Assembly: GCF_003428645.1 (NCBI RefSeq)
Contig: NZ_QVQH01000014.1
Span: forward strand, 51,847-115,846
Length of the DNA: 64,000 nucleotides
Reading direction: 5' to 3'
Source: Geodermatophilus marinus
GTDB lineage: Bacteria; Actinomycetota; Actinomycetes; Mycobacteriales; Geodermatophilaceae
The notes beneath the pieces were generated by a model. The model was not told where the DNA came from. It made no database searches and worked only from the letters and a program-made list of their open reading frames with translations. Position 1 is the stretch's first letter, and each line of letters starts with the position of its first letter. The position numbers and the translations under genes are program-made. Below, in pieces: positions 28,206 to 37,831 of this stretch.

Positions 28206-30425
28206 GTGCCCCTACCGCTCACCGACGACCAGCGCGCGCTGGCCGACTCCGTCACGGCGTTCGCCCGGCGGTCCGCGCCGATGGAGTCCACCCGCGCGAC
28301 CTTCGACGACTCGGCCGCCGGCGCGCGTCCTGCGTTCTGGGAAGCGCTGCTCCGCCAGGGGCTGCACGCACTGCACCTCCCGGAGAAGCACGGCGGCGCG
28401 GATGCCGGGCTCGCCGAGCTGGCTGTGGTCGTGGAGCAGCTGGGCCGAGCGCTCGTCCCCGGGCCCTACGTGCCGACCGTCACCGCCAGCGCGGTGGTCG
28501 CCGCTGCCGGCGAGAGCGACCTCCGGGACGAGCTGCTGGCAGAGTTCGCCGACGGGGCGACCGGGGTGCTGGTCCGCTCTCCCGGGCTGCGGGCCGAGTC
28601 GGCCGAGTACGGCTGGACGGTGAGCGGTGCTTCCGGGCCGGTGCTGGGACTGCCGGGAGCCGATGTCGTCGTCGTCCGCGCCGAGGGGGCCGACGGGCCG
28701 GTGTGGTTCCGAGTACGCGCGGCGGAGGGGACGGTGCGGACCGAGAGCGGGACCGACCTCACCCGGTCGGTCGGGCAGCTGGAGCTCGATGGGCACGCGG
28801 TTGCCGCCGACGAGGTCCTGCCCCCTCCCGAGCCGGACCTGGTGGACCTGATCATCACCGCGCTGCTGGCCGCGGAGGCCAGCGGGCTCGCCGGCTGGTG
28901 CCTGTCGACCGCCGTGGAGTACGTGAAGACCCGCGTCCAGTTCGGCAAGCCGATCGGCAGTTTCCAGGCGGTGCAGCACAAGGCTGCGATGCTGCTCGTC
29001 CGGACCGAGCTGATCACCGCCGCCGCGTGGGATGCCGCCCGCTCGGCCGGGCAGCCGGCAGAGCAGCAGCGGCTGACCGCCGCGCAGGCCGCGCTCACGG
29101 CACTGCCACTCGCCATCGATGCCGCGCTGGAGTGCGTGACCCTGCTCGGCGGCATCGGCTTCACCTGGGAGCACGACGTCCACCTCTACTGGCGGCGGGC
29201 GATCAGCATCGCCTCCTCGGTGGGGACCGAGGAAGAGTGGGCAGGACGGCTGGGCGAGGTGGCGCTCGACGCCGAGCGGGACTTCTCCTTCGTCGGCCCC
29301 GATGCGCTGCCCGAGCTGCGCGCCCAGGTCGGTGCGGTGCTCGACGAGGTGCTCGCCTTGCCGCCGGACCCGGTGAGCAGCACCGGGTGGGCATCGGCCC
29401 GCGGCGGTCCGCGGATGGCGCGGCTGGCTCAAGCCGGGCTGGTCGCGCCGCACTACCCGAAGCCGTACGGCATCGGAGCCGGGCCCCAAGAGCAGGCCGT
29501 CATCGCCGCCGAGTTCTCCCGCCGCGATCTGCCGCAACCCACCACGATCATCGGCGAATGGGTGTTGCCCACGATCCTCGCCGGCGGGACCCCGGCCCAG
29601 CAGGAGCGCTTCCTGGCTCCGACGCTGCGCGGGGAGATCGTCTGGTGCCAGCTGTTCAGCGAGCCCGGCGCCGGGTCGGACCTGGCCGGCCTGTCCACCC
29701 GGGCGGAGAAGGTGGAAGGCGGCTGGCGGCTCAACGGTCAGAAGGTGTGGACGTCATCGGCCCACGAGGCCGACTGGGGCGTGTGCCTGGCCCGCACCGA
29801 CCCGGACGCGCCCAAGCACAAGGGCATCTCCTACTTCCTGGTCGACATGCGCACGCCCGGCGTCGACGTCCGACCCCTGGTGCAGTCCACCGGGATGGCC
29901 GAGTTCAACGAGGTCTTCCTCGATGACGTGGTCGTACCCGACGACTGCCTGCTGGGCCGGCCCGGTGAGGGCTGGAAGCTGGCGACGACGACGCTGACCG
30001 AGGAGCGGGTCAGCATGGGCGGCATGTTGCCGCACGGCGGCGCGCGGCTGGTCAAGCGGGCCATCGACGAGGGCCGCTACGCCACCAGCCGGATCGAGGC
30101 CGTCCGGGTACTGGCCCGCAACACTGCCCGGGAGATGTCCCTGGGTGCGTTGCACCTGCGCAGTGTGCAAACCCTGCTGGCCGGTGCCCGGCCGGGTGCG
30201 GAGATCAGCGTGCAGAAGGTCTACAACGCGCTCGCCCAGCGGGAGGGCTCGCGGGCGATCCTCACCCTGCTCGGGCCGCTGGGCACGCTGACCGGATCCT
30301 CGGTCGATCCGGCCGCGGACCTCGTCCTCGACCACATCGCGTTGCCGTCGGTGCTGTTCGGCGGCGGCACGGTCGAGATCCAGCTCAACGTCATCGCCCA
30401 GCGGATCCTCGGGCTGCCGCGCTAG
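28206..30425 (+). CDS. Fused double acyl-CoA dehydrogenase (FadE34-like)
   Basis: A 739-residue protein of two acyl-CoA dehydrogenase halves in one chain. The first half (1-360) ends with ECVTLLGGIGFTWEHDVHLYWRR; the second (about 375-739) has WCQLFSEPGAGSDLAGLSTR, KVWTSSAHEADWGVC and FGGGTVEIQLNVIAQRILG. FadE34-type fusions act like heteromeric ChsE pairs on steroid side-chain CoAs. The GTG start lies 43 bp after the thiolase stop; the next dehydrogenase pair begins 45 bp downstream. Confidence 0.87.
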   Translation: MPLPLTDDQRALADSVTAFARRSAPMESTRATFDDSAAGARPAFWEALLRQGLHALHLPEKHGGADAGLAELAVVVEQLGRALVPGPYVPTVTASAVVAAAGESDLRDELLAEFADGATGVLVRSPGLRAESAEYGWTVSGASGPVLGLPGADVVVVRAEGADGPVWFRVRAAEGTVRTESGTDLTRSVGQLELDGHAVAADEVLPPPEPDLVDLIITALLAAEASGLAGWCLSTAVEYVKTRVQFGKPIGSFQAVQHKAAMLLVRTELITAAAWDAARSAGQPAEQQRLTAAQAALTALPLAIDAALECVTLLGGIGFTWEHDVHLYWRRAISIASSVGTEEEWAGRLGEVALDAERDFSFVGPDALPELRAQVGAVLDEVLALPPDPVSSTGWASARGGPRMARLAQAGLVAPHYPKPYGIGAGPQEQAVIAAEFSRRDLPQPTTIIGEWVLPTILAGGTPAQQERFLAPTLRGEIVWCQLFSEPGAGSDLAGLSTRAEKVEGGWRLNGQKVWTSSAHEADWGVCLARTDPDAPKHKGISYFLVDMRTPGVDVRPLVQSTGMAEFNEVFLDDVVVPDDCLLGRPGEGWKLATTTLTEERVSMGGMLPHGGARLVKRAIDEGRYATSRIEAVRVLARNTAREMSLGALHLRSVQTLLAGARPGAEISVQKVYNALAQREGSRAILTLLGPLGTLTGSSVDPAADLVLDHIALPSVLFGGGTVEIQLNVIAQRILGLPR

Positions 30426-30470
30426 CCCGCCCACACCATCCGCAACCCCCTCCCAAGGAGCACTCGTCCC

Positions 30471-31688
30471 ATGCAGATGGACCTGTCCCCGGAATCGAAG
30501 GCGCTGCGCCGGCAGCTGCGCGAGTACTTCGCCGAGATCATCACCGAGCAGGACCGCCGAGACCTGGTCGACCAGACCGAGGGCGGTCCGACGTTCGACC
30601 GGATCTACCAGCGCATGGGCCGCGACGGGTGGCTGGGTCTGGGGTGGCCGGAGGAGTACGGCGGACGCGGCGAGGACCCGGAGGCCCTGTTCGTCTTCTA
30701 CGACGAGGTGCTCCGGGCCAACGCGCCGCTGTCCCTGGTCACGCTGAACACGGTCGCCCCGTCGCTGATGAAGTACGGGACCCAGGAGCAGAAGGACTTC
30801 TTCCTGCCCCGGATCCTGGCCGGGACGCTGGTCTTCGCCATCGGCTACACCGAGCCGGGCGCGGGCACCGACCTCGCCGCCCTACAGACCCGGGCCGTCG
30901 TCGACGGGGACGAGCTGGTCATCAACGGCAACAAGATCTACACGAGCGCCGGCATCTACGCCGACTGGGTCTGGCTCGCCGTCCGCACCGACCCCGACGC
31001 ACCTCGCCACAAGGGCATCTCGGTCGTCCTCGTGCCCACGTCGGCGCCCGGGTTCTCGGTCACCGAGATCCACACCGTCGGTGGGATCAGCACCTCTGCG
31101 ACGTACTACGAGGACGTCCGCGTGCCGATCACCAACGTGGTGGGTGAGCTCGACGCGGGCTGGCCGCTGATCACATCCCAGCTCAATCACGAGCGGGTCG
31201 CGCTGGCCGCCCGTGGCGGGATCGCCAACGAGCTGTTCTCCGGCGTCCTGGCGTGGGCCAAGGAGGAGCGGACCGGCACCGGTCGCCTCTACGACGTGCC
31301 CTGGGTGCGCAGCACGCTCGCCGAGGTCTACGCGCTGCTCTCCGCCGCCGACCTCGTCAACCTCCGCCTGGTCGCCGACGTCGCGGCCAACACCCTCGGG
31401 GGCGGCGACTCCGCCGCCGCCAAGGTCTTCGGCACCGAGGCGGTGGTCACCGCGTACGGGCGGCTGCAGGACGTGCTCGGCGCCCAGGGCCTGCTGCGCC
31501 CCGGCAGCCCCGGCGCCGTGCTGCAGGGCCGGGTGGAGACCCTCGCCCGCAGGGCCCAGAACAACACCTTCGGTGGGGGCACCAACGAGGTGATGCGGGA
31601 GATCGTGGCGGCCAAGACCCTCGGCATGACGTTGGCCGCCCGCCGCCGCGACGAGCAGAAGTCACCGGCCAGGAGTGGGAGCAACTGA
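30471..31688 (+). CDS. Acyl-CoA dehydrogenase, alpha-type subunit (FadE26/ChsE4-like)
   Basis: A 405-residue acyl-CoA dehydrogenase: GLGWPEEYGGRG, FAIGYTEPGAGTDLAALQTRA, and NNTFGGGTNEVMREIVAAK near the end. Steroid acyl-CoA dehydrogenases are alpha2beta2 heterotetramers encoded by adjacent genes; this is the full-length FAD-binding-type subunit and its partner starts 2 bp after its stop. It is highly similar to the gene at 40790-41956. An AAGGAG site lies upstream of the ATG. Confidence 0.86.
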   Translation: MQMDLSPESKALRRQLREYFAEIITEQDRRDLVDQTEGGPTFDRIYQRMGRDGWLGLGWPEEYGGRGEDPEALFVFYDEVLRANAPLSLVTLNTVAPSLMKYGTQEQKDFFLPRILAGTLVFAIGYTEPGAGTDLAALQTRAVVDGDELVINGNKIYTSAGIYADWVWLAVRTDPDAPRHKGISVVLVPTSAPGFSVTEIHTVGGISTSATYYEDVRVPITNVVGELDAGWPLITSQLNHERVALAARGGIANELFSGVLAWAKEERTGTGRLYDVPWVRSTLAEVYALLSAADLVNLRLVADVAANTLGGGDSAAAKVFGTEAVVTAYGRLQDVLGAQGLLRPGSPGAVLQGRVETLARRAQNNTFGGGTNEVMREIVAAKTLGMTLAARRRDEQKSPARSGSN

Positions 31689-31690
31689 CG

Positions 31691-32821
31691 ATGCAGTTCG
31701 AACTGGACGACGACCTGGTCGCCGTACGCGACCTGACGGAGAAGATCTTCTCCGACCGCGCCGACGCGGAGCGCGTCCGCCACGTCGAGGCGGCCGAGAG
31801 CGGCCACGACCGCGAGCTGTGGCGGATCCTCGCCGACGCCGGCGTGCTCGGCATCCCGCTACCCGAGGAGGCCGGCGGTGCCGGCATGGGGATGCTCGGA
31901 TTGGTCACTCTGCTGGAGCAGCAGGGACGCCGGGTGGCGCCAGTGCCGCTGTGGGCGGCTCTGGCCACCGCGGCGTTGCCGATCGCCACCTTCGGCACCC
32001 CGGAGCAGGTGGAGCGGTGGCTGCCCGGCCTCGCGGACGGCTCGGTGGTCCTGACCGGCGCCTTCGATCCGCCCACCGGTCGCGCCGTCACCGTCGCTGC
32101 CGAGGAGGACGCCGGGGCACTGCAGCTGAGCGGGCACCTGCTCTCCGTTCCGGCGGCCGGGGTGGCCGCGGCCGTGCTGGTTCCGGTCAGCCTGCCGTCG
32201 GGGGAGATCGCCGTGACGATGGTGCCGACCGACCGGCCCGGGGTGACCATCAGCCCGCTGGACGTCACCAGCCGGGAGAGCTACGCCGCCGTGCACCTCG
32301 ACGGGGTGACCGTCTCGGCCGACGAGGTGCTGCCCGGGGACGGCGCCGAGATCGCTCGCTGGACCCGCCGACGCGCCCGTGTGGCGCTGTCGGCCGTGCA
32401 GCTGGGCGTCTGCTCCGAGGCGCTGCGGATGACCGCCCGGTACACCTCCGAGCGGGTGCAGTTCGGTCGGCCGCTGTCGACGAACCAGGCCGTCGCCGTC
32501 CGTGCTGCCGATGCCCACCTCGACATCGAGAGCATCCGGCTCACCACGCAGCGGGCCGCCTGGCTGATGGACCTCGGGCAGGAGGAGGAGGCCGAGGCCG
32601 CCTCGCTCGTCGCCAAGTGGTGGGCCTCCCGCGGAGGACTGCGGGTGGTCCACGCGACGCAACACCTGCACGGCGGCATCGGCGCGGACGTCGACTACCC
32701 GATCCACCGGTACTTCCTGTGGGGCCGGCAGGTCGCCTTCACCCTGGGCAGCGCCGACGCCGTCGTCGCCGAACTGGGTGATGCGCTCGAGCACGGCGGG
32801 AACATCGGCGCACCAGCCTGA
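31691..32821 (+). CDS. Acyl-CoA dehydrogenase, beta-type subunit (FadE27/ChsE5-like)
   Basis: A 376-residue acyl-CoA dehydrogenase partner subunit: GIPLPEEAGGAGMGMLGLVTLLEQQGR, then ERVQFGRPLSTNQAVAVRAADAHLD, then HLHGGIGADVDYPIHRYFLW. The HGGIG...PIHR ending is typical of the ChsE beta-type chains. The ATG follows the partner's stop by 2 bp, indicating stoichiometric expression. It is the last gene of the operon behind the KstR2 box and is followed by a terminator hairpin. Confidence 0.86.
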   Translation: MQFELDDDLVAVRDLTEKIFSDRADAERVRHVEAAESGHDRELWRILADAGVLGIPLPEEAGGAGMGMLGLVTLLEQQGRRVAPVPLWAALATAALPIATFGTPEQVERWLPGLADGSVVLTGAFDPPTGRAVTVAAEEDAGALQLSGHLLSVPAAGVAAAVLVPVSLPSGEIAVTMVPTDRPGVTISPLDVTSRESYAAVHLDGVTVSADEVLPGDGAEIARWTRRRARVALSAVQLGVCSEALRMTARYTSERVQFGRPLSTNQAVAVRAADAHLDIESIRLTTQRAAWLMDLGQEEEAEAASLVAKWWASRGGLRVVHATQHLHGGIGADVDYPIHRYFLWGRQVAFTLGSADAVVAELGDALEHGGNIGAPA

Positions 32822-32836
32822 TCGACGCTCCCGCCG

Positions 32837-32866
32837 CGGGGCGGACGGCCTGCGTCGTCCGCCCCG
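32837..32866 (+). terminator. Terminator of the side-chain operon
   Basis: Perfect 10-bp inverted repeat CGGGGCGGAC / GTCCGCCCCG around a 10-nt loop, 15 bp after the last stop codon of the operon. No T-run. Confidence 0.65.
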
Positions 32867-33143
32867 AGGCGCTGGTCACGGCACGTCACCGGCACGCGCC
32901 GCTGTCCCCGGGGGGCTCGTGCTCAGACGACGTCGAGCCGACGAGCTATGACATTCCGCTGTTGGGTGACGCCCGGATGGGGGACTGCCCCCGACGAGAT
33001 CACCGACCCGTTACCGCTCCTGTAGGGCCGCGAGCAGCACGCCGCGCAGACCTGCGCTGGCGCGCTGCCCGACTCCCGTCGGTCGTGCTCACCCCTTCGG
33101 CGTCGCTTGGCGCGCAGCCGATGAGGGCTCGGGTGCGATGAGG
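32867..33143. other. Non-coding stretch between convergent genes
   Basis: With the preceding hairpin this makes a 322-bp gene-free gap between convergent units. No coding frame with recognisable features, no RNA gene and no mobile-element trace was seen. CCGATGAGGGCT at 33119-33130 resembles half of the shared motif but diverges after eight bases. Confidence 0.5.
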
Positions 33144-34130
33144 TCAGTAACGGCCGGTGCTCTCGAAGTAGCGGCGTGGATTGTCGACGAGCATCGTCTC
33201 GACCTGCTCGTCGGTCACCCCGTGCTGCCGCAGGTACGGCAGCACCTCCTCGTGGATGTGGGTGTAGTGCCACGCGGGGAACATCGGGGCGAGCTCCGGG
33301 GGGACCGCGTCGTAGTAGCAGGCCGCGTCGTGGGAGAGCACCATGTGCTCGGCGAAGCCCCGGCGGCACATCTCGGCCACGGTGCCGGCCCGGTCCTCGA
33401 ACGAGGTCTCCAGGTAGACGCCGAACCGGTCCATGCCCAGCGTGAACCCGGCGTCGGCGAGCTCGCTCAAGTGCGCGATGTCCGTGGTGTCACCGCTGTG
33501 CCCCAGCACGACGCGTCGCGGGTCGACACCCTCGTCGGCGAGCACCTGCGCCACCGCCGACCCCTGCCGGCTTCCTGGATGGGTGTGCACGGTGATCGGC
33601 GCACCGGTGCGGCGGTGTGCTCTCGCGACCGCCCGCAGCACGCGTTCGACGTTGGAGGTCATGCCCTGGTGGTCGATCGCGCACTTGAGGAGCGCGGCCC
33701 GCACACCGGTGTCGGCGATCCCCTGCTCGATGTCCCGGACGAACATGTCCACCATGGGATCGGGGACCTCCGTGCCCGTGATCGCCGCGAGGGCGGGTCC
33801 CCGGTACTGGAAGTAGAAGGGGAGGTGGTCATAGGTGTAGTAGCCGGTTGCCACGATGATGTTGAGGTCGACCTGGGCGGCTATCTCCTGGATCCGCGGG
33901 ATGTAGCGGCCCATGCCCAACACGGTCGGGTCGACGATCGTCCGCACCCCGGTACCGGCCAGCGCGATCAGCCGAGCGACCGCATCCGCCACGCGATCAC
34001 TCTCGCTGCCCCACTCCTCGGGATGGTTGTGCTGGATCTCGGGGTCGAGCACGAAGAGGTGCTCGTGCATGAGCACCTGACCGAGGCCGGCGGTGTCCAC
34101 CGGGCCGCGGACCGTCTGGACCTGGGGCAT
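33144..34130 (-). CDS. Phosphotriesterase-like lactonase/amidohydrolase
   Basis: A 328-residue TIM-barrel metal hydrolase of the PTE/PLL family. Binuclear metal ligands are visible as MHEHLF (residues 21-26), Lys in AALLKCAID, His in TVHTHPG, His in LGHSGD and Asp in LSHDAACYYD. Members hydrolyse lactones more often than phosphotriesters. In this steroid region a steroid- or side-chain-derived lactone is a plausible substrate (inference). It precedes the CoA ligase gene in reverse order, 39 bp apart on the same strand. Confidence 0.82.
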   Translation of the reverse strand: MPQVQTVRGPVDTAGLGQVLMHEHLFVLDPEIQHNHPEEWGSESDRVADAVARLIALAGTGVRTIVDPTVLGMGRYIPRIQEIAAQVDLNIIVATGYYTYDHLPFYFQYRGPALAAITGTEVPDPMVDMFVRDIEQGIADTGVRAALLKCAIDHQGMTSNVERVLRAVARAHRRTGAPITVHTHPGSRQGSAVAQVLADEGVDPRRVVLGHSGDTTDIAHLSELADAGFTLGMDRFGVYLETSFEDRAGTVAEMCRRGFAEHMVLSHDAACYYDAVPPELAPMFPAWHYTHIHEEVLPYLRQHGVTDEQVETMLVDNPRRYFESTGRY

Positions 34131-34169
34131 GACTGACTCCCGGAGCGAGCTGCGGATCTACGGCCTCGG

Positions 34170-35813
34170 TCAGAGTTCGACGCGGGTGCGCATGACCTTG
34201 CCGGTCGCGTTGCGCGGCAGGGGGGTCGTCGCCAGGCGCCAGTGAGTCGGCACCTTGAAACGAGCCAGCCGGTCGCCGAGGAATTCGACGAGCTCGGCCT
34301 CGGTCAGCGGGTGCGTGGGATCGGGGACGACGACCGCGGACACCTCCTGACCGAGGTCCTCGTGGGGGCGGCCGAGCACGACGCACTCCTGTACCGCTGG
34401 GTGCTCGGCCAGCGCGCCCTCGACCTCGGCCGGGTAGACGTTCTCGCCACCGCGGATGATCAGGTCCGACCGCCGGGCGCTCAGCCGGACCCGGCCCTGC
34501 TCGAGGGTGCCGATGTCGCCGGTGTGCAGCCACCGGTCGGCGTCGATGCTGCGGGCGGCGGCGTCGGGGTCGTTCCAGTAGCCGAGCATGTTGAAGGGGC
34601 TGCGCACGCAGATCTCGCCCTCGACGCCCTCCGGCACCGGTCGGTTCGCCTCGTCGCGTATCTCCAGCTCGACGGTGGCGATCGGCCGGCCCAGGGTGCC
34701 GGGCGCCTCGGCGAGGTCCAGGGGCGTGGCGACCGTCAGCGCGGTGCAGGACTCGGTCAAGCCGTAGCTGTCGACCAGGGCGCGCTCGGCCACGGGGAGG
34801 GCCTCCCGGAGCCGTTCCTGGAACTCCGGTGTCGACGGCGCCGACGCCAAGGAGAAGGCCCTGAGCGAGGACAGGTCGTAGCGGGACAGGTCGCCGTGCC
34901 GCAGCAGGCGGTGCGCCATGGTCGGCACCGCGCCCCAGTTGGTGACCTTCTCCTTCTCGATCAGCCGCAGCACCCGGTCGACGTCGAACGCGCCCTGGTG
35001 CACCACCGCGGTGCTGCCCGTCGCCAGACGGGGCACGGCCAGGTTGTGCAGGCTGGCGATGTGGAACAGCGGTGAGGTGAGCAGGTACCGGCGGTCGCGC
35101 GGGTCGGTCGGGTCGCCGAAGGCCTGGGCCGCCGCGTCGTTCATCCGGTGGTACTCGATGACCGAGGTCAGGTTCCGGTGCGAGTGCACCGCGCCCTTGG
35201 GGCGGCCGGAGGTGCCGCTGGTGTAGAGGATGACCGCCGGATCGTCCTCGGCGACCTCGACCGGTGCCAGCGCCTCGCCGGGATGAGCGGCGACGAGCCG
35301 AGCGAGGTCGTCCTCGACGGACAGCACCGTCGCGTCGGTGGCATCGATGAGGGCGGCACGCTTGGCATCGGCGATGACGACCTTCGGCGTGCTGTGCTCG
35401 AGGGCGTAGGCGATCTCGCTCCGCGACCACAGCGAGTTGAAGCCGACCGCGATCCCGCCGGTCGCCACCGCCGCCCAGAACGAGACGATCCACTCGGGAC
35501 AGTTGGCCGCCAGGATCGCCACCCGGTCGCCCTTGCCGACGCCGTGCTCCTCGCGCAGCACCCGCGCCAGGGAGGCGACCTGCGCGGCGTGCTCGAGGAA
35601 GGTGAGCCGGGAGCCGGCGGTGACGACGTAGTCCCGGTCGCCGTGCCGCTGCGAGTCGACCAGCACCTCGCCGAGCGAGCGGTGCCGGTTGCGGAACACC
35701 GTCATGCCCGTGCCGAGGACGTCCTCGCGGCCCAGCTCGTAGGGCCCGCCCGGGCCGGTGAGGCCGGCCATCACCGCGAGAGCGGCGGTCCGGGGATCTG
35801 CGGCGGTCGTCAT
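34170..35813 (-). CDS. Acyl-CoA ligase (AMP-forming), FadD type
   Basis: A 547-residue adenylate-forming enzyme: P-loop [37 protein letters not shown] and a C-terminal lysine in [13 protein letters not shown]. It should activate a carboxylated steroid side chain or another organic acid with CoA. ATG 35813 has a GGAG site. A longer frame to 35972 runs through direct repeats and a motif copy and is not used. It is divergent from an ABC binding protein. Confidence 0.87.
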   Translation of the reverse strand: MTTAADPRTAALAVMAGLTGPGGPYELGREDVLGTGMTVFRNRHRSLGEVLVDSQRHGDRDYVVTAGSRLTFLEHAAQVASLARVLREEHGVGKGDRVAILAANCPEWIVSFWAAVATGGIAVGFNSLWSRSEIAYALEHSTPKVVIADAKRAALIDATDATVLSVEDDLARLVAAHPGEALAPVEVAEDDPAVILYTSGTSGRPKGAVHSHRNLTSVIEYHRMNDAAAQAFGDPTDPRDRRYLLTSPLFHIASLHNLAVPRLATGSTAVVHQGAFDVDRVLRLIEKEKVTNWGAVPTMAHRLLRHGDLSRYDLSSLRAFSLASAPSTPEFQERLREALPVAERALVDSYGLTESCTALTVATPLDLAEAPGTLGRPIATVELEIRDEANRPVPEGVEGEICVRSPFNMLGYWNDPDAAARSIDADRWLHTGDIGTLEQGRVRLSARRSDLIIRGGENVYPAEVEGALAEHPAVQECVVLGRPHEDLGQEVSAVVVPDPTHPLTEAELVEFLGDRLARFKVPTHWRLATTPLPRNATGKVMRTRVEL

Positions 35814-35834
35814 CGAAACTCCGTGGGTCGCGAT

Positions 35835-35862
35835 TGTGGGACAGGACGCTGTGGGACAGGAC
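35835..35862. promoter_or_regulatory. Two tandem 13-bp direct repeats upstream of the CoA ligase
   Basis: TGTGGGACAGGAC occurs at 35835-35847 and again at 35850-35862, a 15-bp period. Each copy contains the dyad TGT-GGG-ACA. It lies 22-49 bp before the ligase start, a position suited to an operator over the core promoter. Confidence 0.45.
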
Positions 35863-35909
35863 ACGGGGAAGCCATCCTCGCCCTCCCGGTGGCCGCCGGA
35901 CCACGCATC

Positions 35910-35923
35910 CCGATCACCGGGAC
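35910..35923 (+). promoter_or_regulatory. Copy 5 of the shared 14-bp motif
   Basis: CCGATCACCGGGAC, 13 of 14 to CCGRTSAGYGGRAY, 97 bp upstream of the CoA ligase start (minus strand gene) in the ligase/binding-protein divergent region. Confidence 0.48.
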
Positions 35924-35975
35924 AGCCTCCAGAGCGCGGTGGCGCCGCCGGCGAGGTGGCCGTGCCGGCCACCTT

Positions 35976-35989
35976 CCGGTCAGCGGGAC
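35976..35989 (+). promoter_or_regulatory. Copy 6 of the shared 14-bp motif (perfect)
   Basis: CCGGTCAGCGGGAC, 14 of 14 to the consensus, 88 bp before the start of the binding-protein gene. The outer bases form a dyad (GGTC...GACC). Confidence 0.55.
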
Positions 35990-36076
35990 CCGGCCCGATG
36001 CCCGCTCATCCGCGGCCTAGCTTCCGAGGCCGGCCAGCGACTGCCCGGCCCGGACTCGACGGAAGAGGTTCTCACT

Positions 36077-37690
36077 GTGCTGACGACTGCCCGGCGGGCA
36101 CGCTCCGTGGCTGGCGCGGCGACGCTCCTCCTGCTGGTCGCCGCCTGTTCCTCCCCGGAGTCCGGCGCCGGCGCAGCGCCGAACCGGGGGTCCGGGGACC
36201 CGTACCAGGTGGGCATCATCGGCGCCGGGTCCGGGGGAGCTCCCGTCGAGGGAGGCACGCTGACGTTCGGGTCCTATTCCGAGCCGCGCAGCCTCGACCC
36301 GGCGGTCACCATCGTCGCCGGGTCCACGGGTGGCCTGGAGATGGCGGCCGTCTACGACGTCCTGATGCGCTGGGACAGCGAGACGAACACGGTCGAACCC
36401 CAGCTGGCGGAGTCGCTCGAGGCGAACGAGGACGCCACGGTCTGGACGCTGACGTTGCGCGACGGCGTCACGTTCAGCGACGGGACACCGCTGGACGCCG
36501 AGGCCGTCAGGTGGAGCCTGGAGCGCTACGTCGCCGCGGGCGCCGACGAGGCGGGCCTGTTCACCAACAACGTCACCGGCATCGACACCCCCGACGACCG
36601 CACCGTCGTCTTCACGCTGGCCACCGAGTGGCCGACCTTCGACTACCTGCTCACCACCGGACCCGGCATGATCGTCGCCCGGTCCGCGGACGAGGGCGAC
36701 AGCTTCACGCCGGTCGGCGCCGGTGCCTTCACCTTCGTGAGCTATGCGCCCCAGGAGGAGATGGTCCTCGAGGCCCGTGACGACTACTGGGACGGCCGGC
36801 CCCACCTGGACCGCATCCGGATCGCCTACGTGAACGACCCGCAGGCCAGGTACGACTCGTTCCGGGCCGGCGATCTGGACTCCACGCTCCTGCGCGAGCC
36901 CGACCTGGTCGACGAGGCCCTGTCGGCGGGCACCTCCGGTTTCCTCAACCTGGTCGCCCTCGGCAACGTCGCCGTGATCAACGCGAGCGAGGGACGTCCC
37001 GGTGCCGATCCACGGGTGCGCCAGGCGATGTTCCAGGCGGTGAACCCCGAGCTGGTCATGCAGCGCGCCTTCGAGGGCGCGGGCATCGCGAGCAACGCGA
37101 TCTTCCCCGAGTACTCCCGGTGGCACACCGGCGTCGACCCCCTCCCCTACGACCCCGAGGCGGCGAGAGCGCTGCTCGAGGCGGCGAAGGCGGACGGCTT
37201 CGACGGCCGGATCACCCACCTGGACGGCTCGGACCCCGCCTCACGCGCGACCGCGCTGGCGGTGCAGGCCTCCCTGGAGGCGGTCGGGTTCGAGGTGGAG
37301 ACCGAGCTGCTCCCCACGGTCGCCGACCAGATCGCCCGGGTCGCGGTGAACCGCGACTACGACGTGGCCGGCTGGGGCATCAGCTGGCGCGAGGCCGGAC
37401 CTTACGGGCGGATGTACGCGACGCTGCACGAGGAGGGCAACCTCACGGTCGGCATGCCCACCACCCCGGAGATGAGCGCGCTGATCACCGAGTTCCAGGG
37501 GGCGGGGACCGAAGAGGAGCAGCGCGAGATCATGGGCCGCATCCAGGAGCAGTGGAACACCGACGTCCCCGCGCTGGTCTTCGCACCGACCCCGGAGTTC
37601 CTCGTCTGGTCCGACGCCGTCCACGGCGCCGAGGGCACCGTCAACAGCATGATCCTGCTCGACGACGCGTGGCTGGACGCCGGCAGCTGA
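36077..37690 (+). CDS. Orphan ABC transporter substrate-binding lipoprotein (SBP family 5)
   Basis: A 537-residue periplasmic-type binding protein of the Dpp/Opp family. A signal peptide with lipobox LLLVAAC (Cys about residue 25) is followed by GGTLTFGSYSEPRSLDPA, WTLTLRDGVTFSDGTPLDAEAV and the family C-terminus. GTG 36077 gives the compact signal peptide. No permease or ATPase is adjacent; the closest are at 45.2-49.3 kb, which have their own, clearly paralogous binding protein. It may feed a second ligand into that transporter. Confidence 0.87.
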   Translation: MLTTARRARSVAGAATLLLLVAACSSPESGAGAAPNRGSGDPYQVGIIGAGSGGAPVEGGTLTFGSYSEPRSLDPAVTIVAGSTGGLEMAAVYDVLMRWDSETNTVEPQLAESLEANEDATVWTLTLRDGVTFSDGTPLDAEAVRWSLERYVAAGADEAGLFTNNVTGIDTPDDRTVVFTLATEWPTFDYLLTTGPGMIVARSADEGDSFTPVGAGAFTFVSYAPQEEMVLEARDDYWDGRPHLDRIRIAYVNDPQARYDSFRAGDLDSTLLREPDLVDEALSAGTSGFLNLVALGNVAVINASEGRPGADPRVRQAMFQAVNPELVMQRAFEGAGIASNAIFPEYSRWHTGVDPLPYDPEAARALLEAAKADGFDGRITHLDGSDPASRATALAVQASLEAVGFEVETELLPTVADQIARVAVNRDYDVAGWGISWREAGPYGRMYATLHEEGNLTVGMPTTPEMSALITEFQGAGTEEEQREIMGRIQEQWNTDVPALVFAPTPEFLVWSDAVHGAEGTVNSMILLDDAWLDAGS

Positions 37691-37699
37691 GCCCGGCTC

Positions 37700-37713
37700 C
37701 CGATCAGCGGGAT
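37700..37713 (+). promoter_or_regulatory. Copy 7 of the shared 14-bp motif (perfect)
   Basis: CCGATCAGCGGGAT, 14 of 14, in the gap between the orphan binding protein and the OYE gene, 119 bp before the latter. It extends to a CGAT...ATCG dyad. Confidence 0.55.
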
Positions 37714-37831
37714 CGCATCCCGGCGCCTCGGCCGCCGCTGGCTAGCGTCCGCAGGACCGGGGGACGAGTGCCTGCCGGGGCTTTCCGAGCCTCCCGACCG
37801 TGGAGGCGTCCCAGGTGTGGAGGAGACGACC

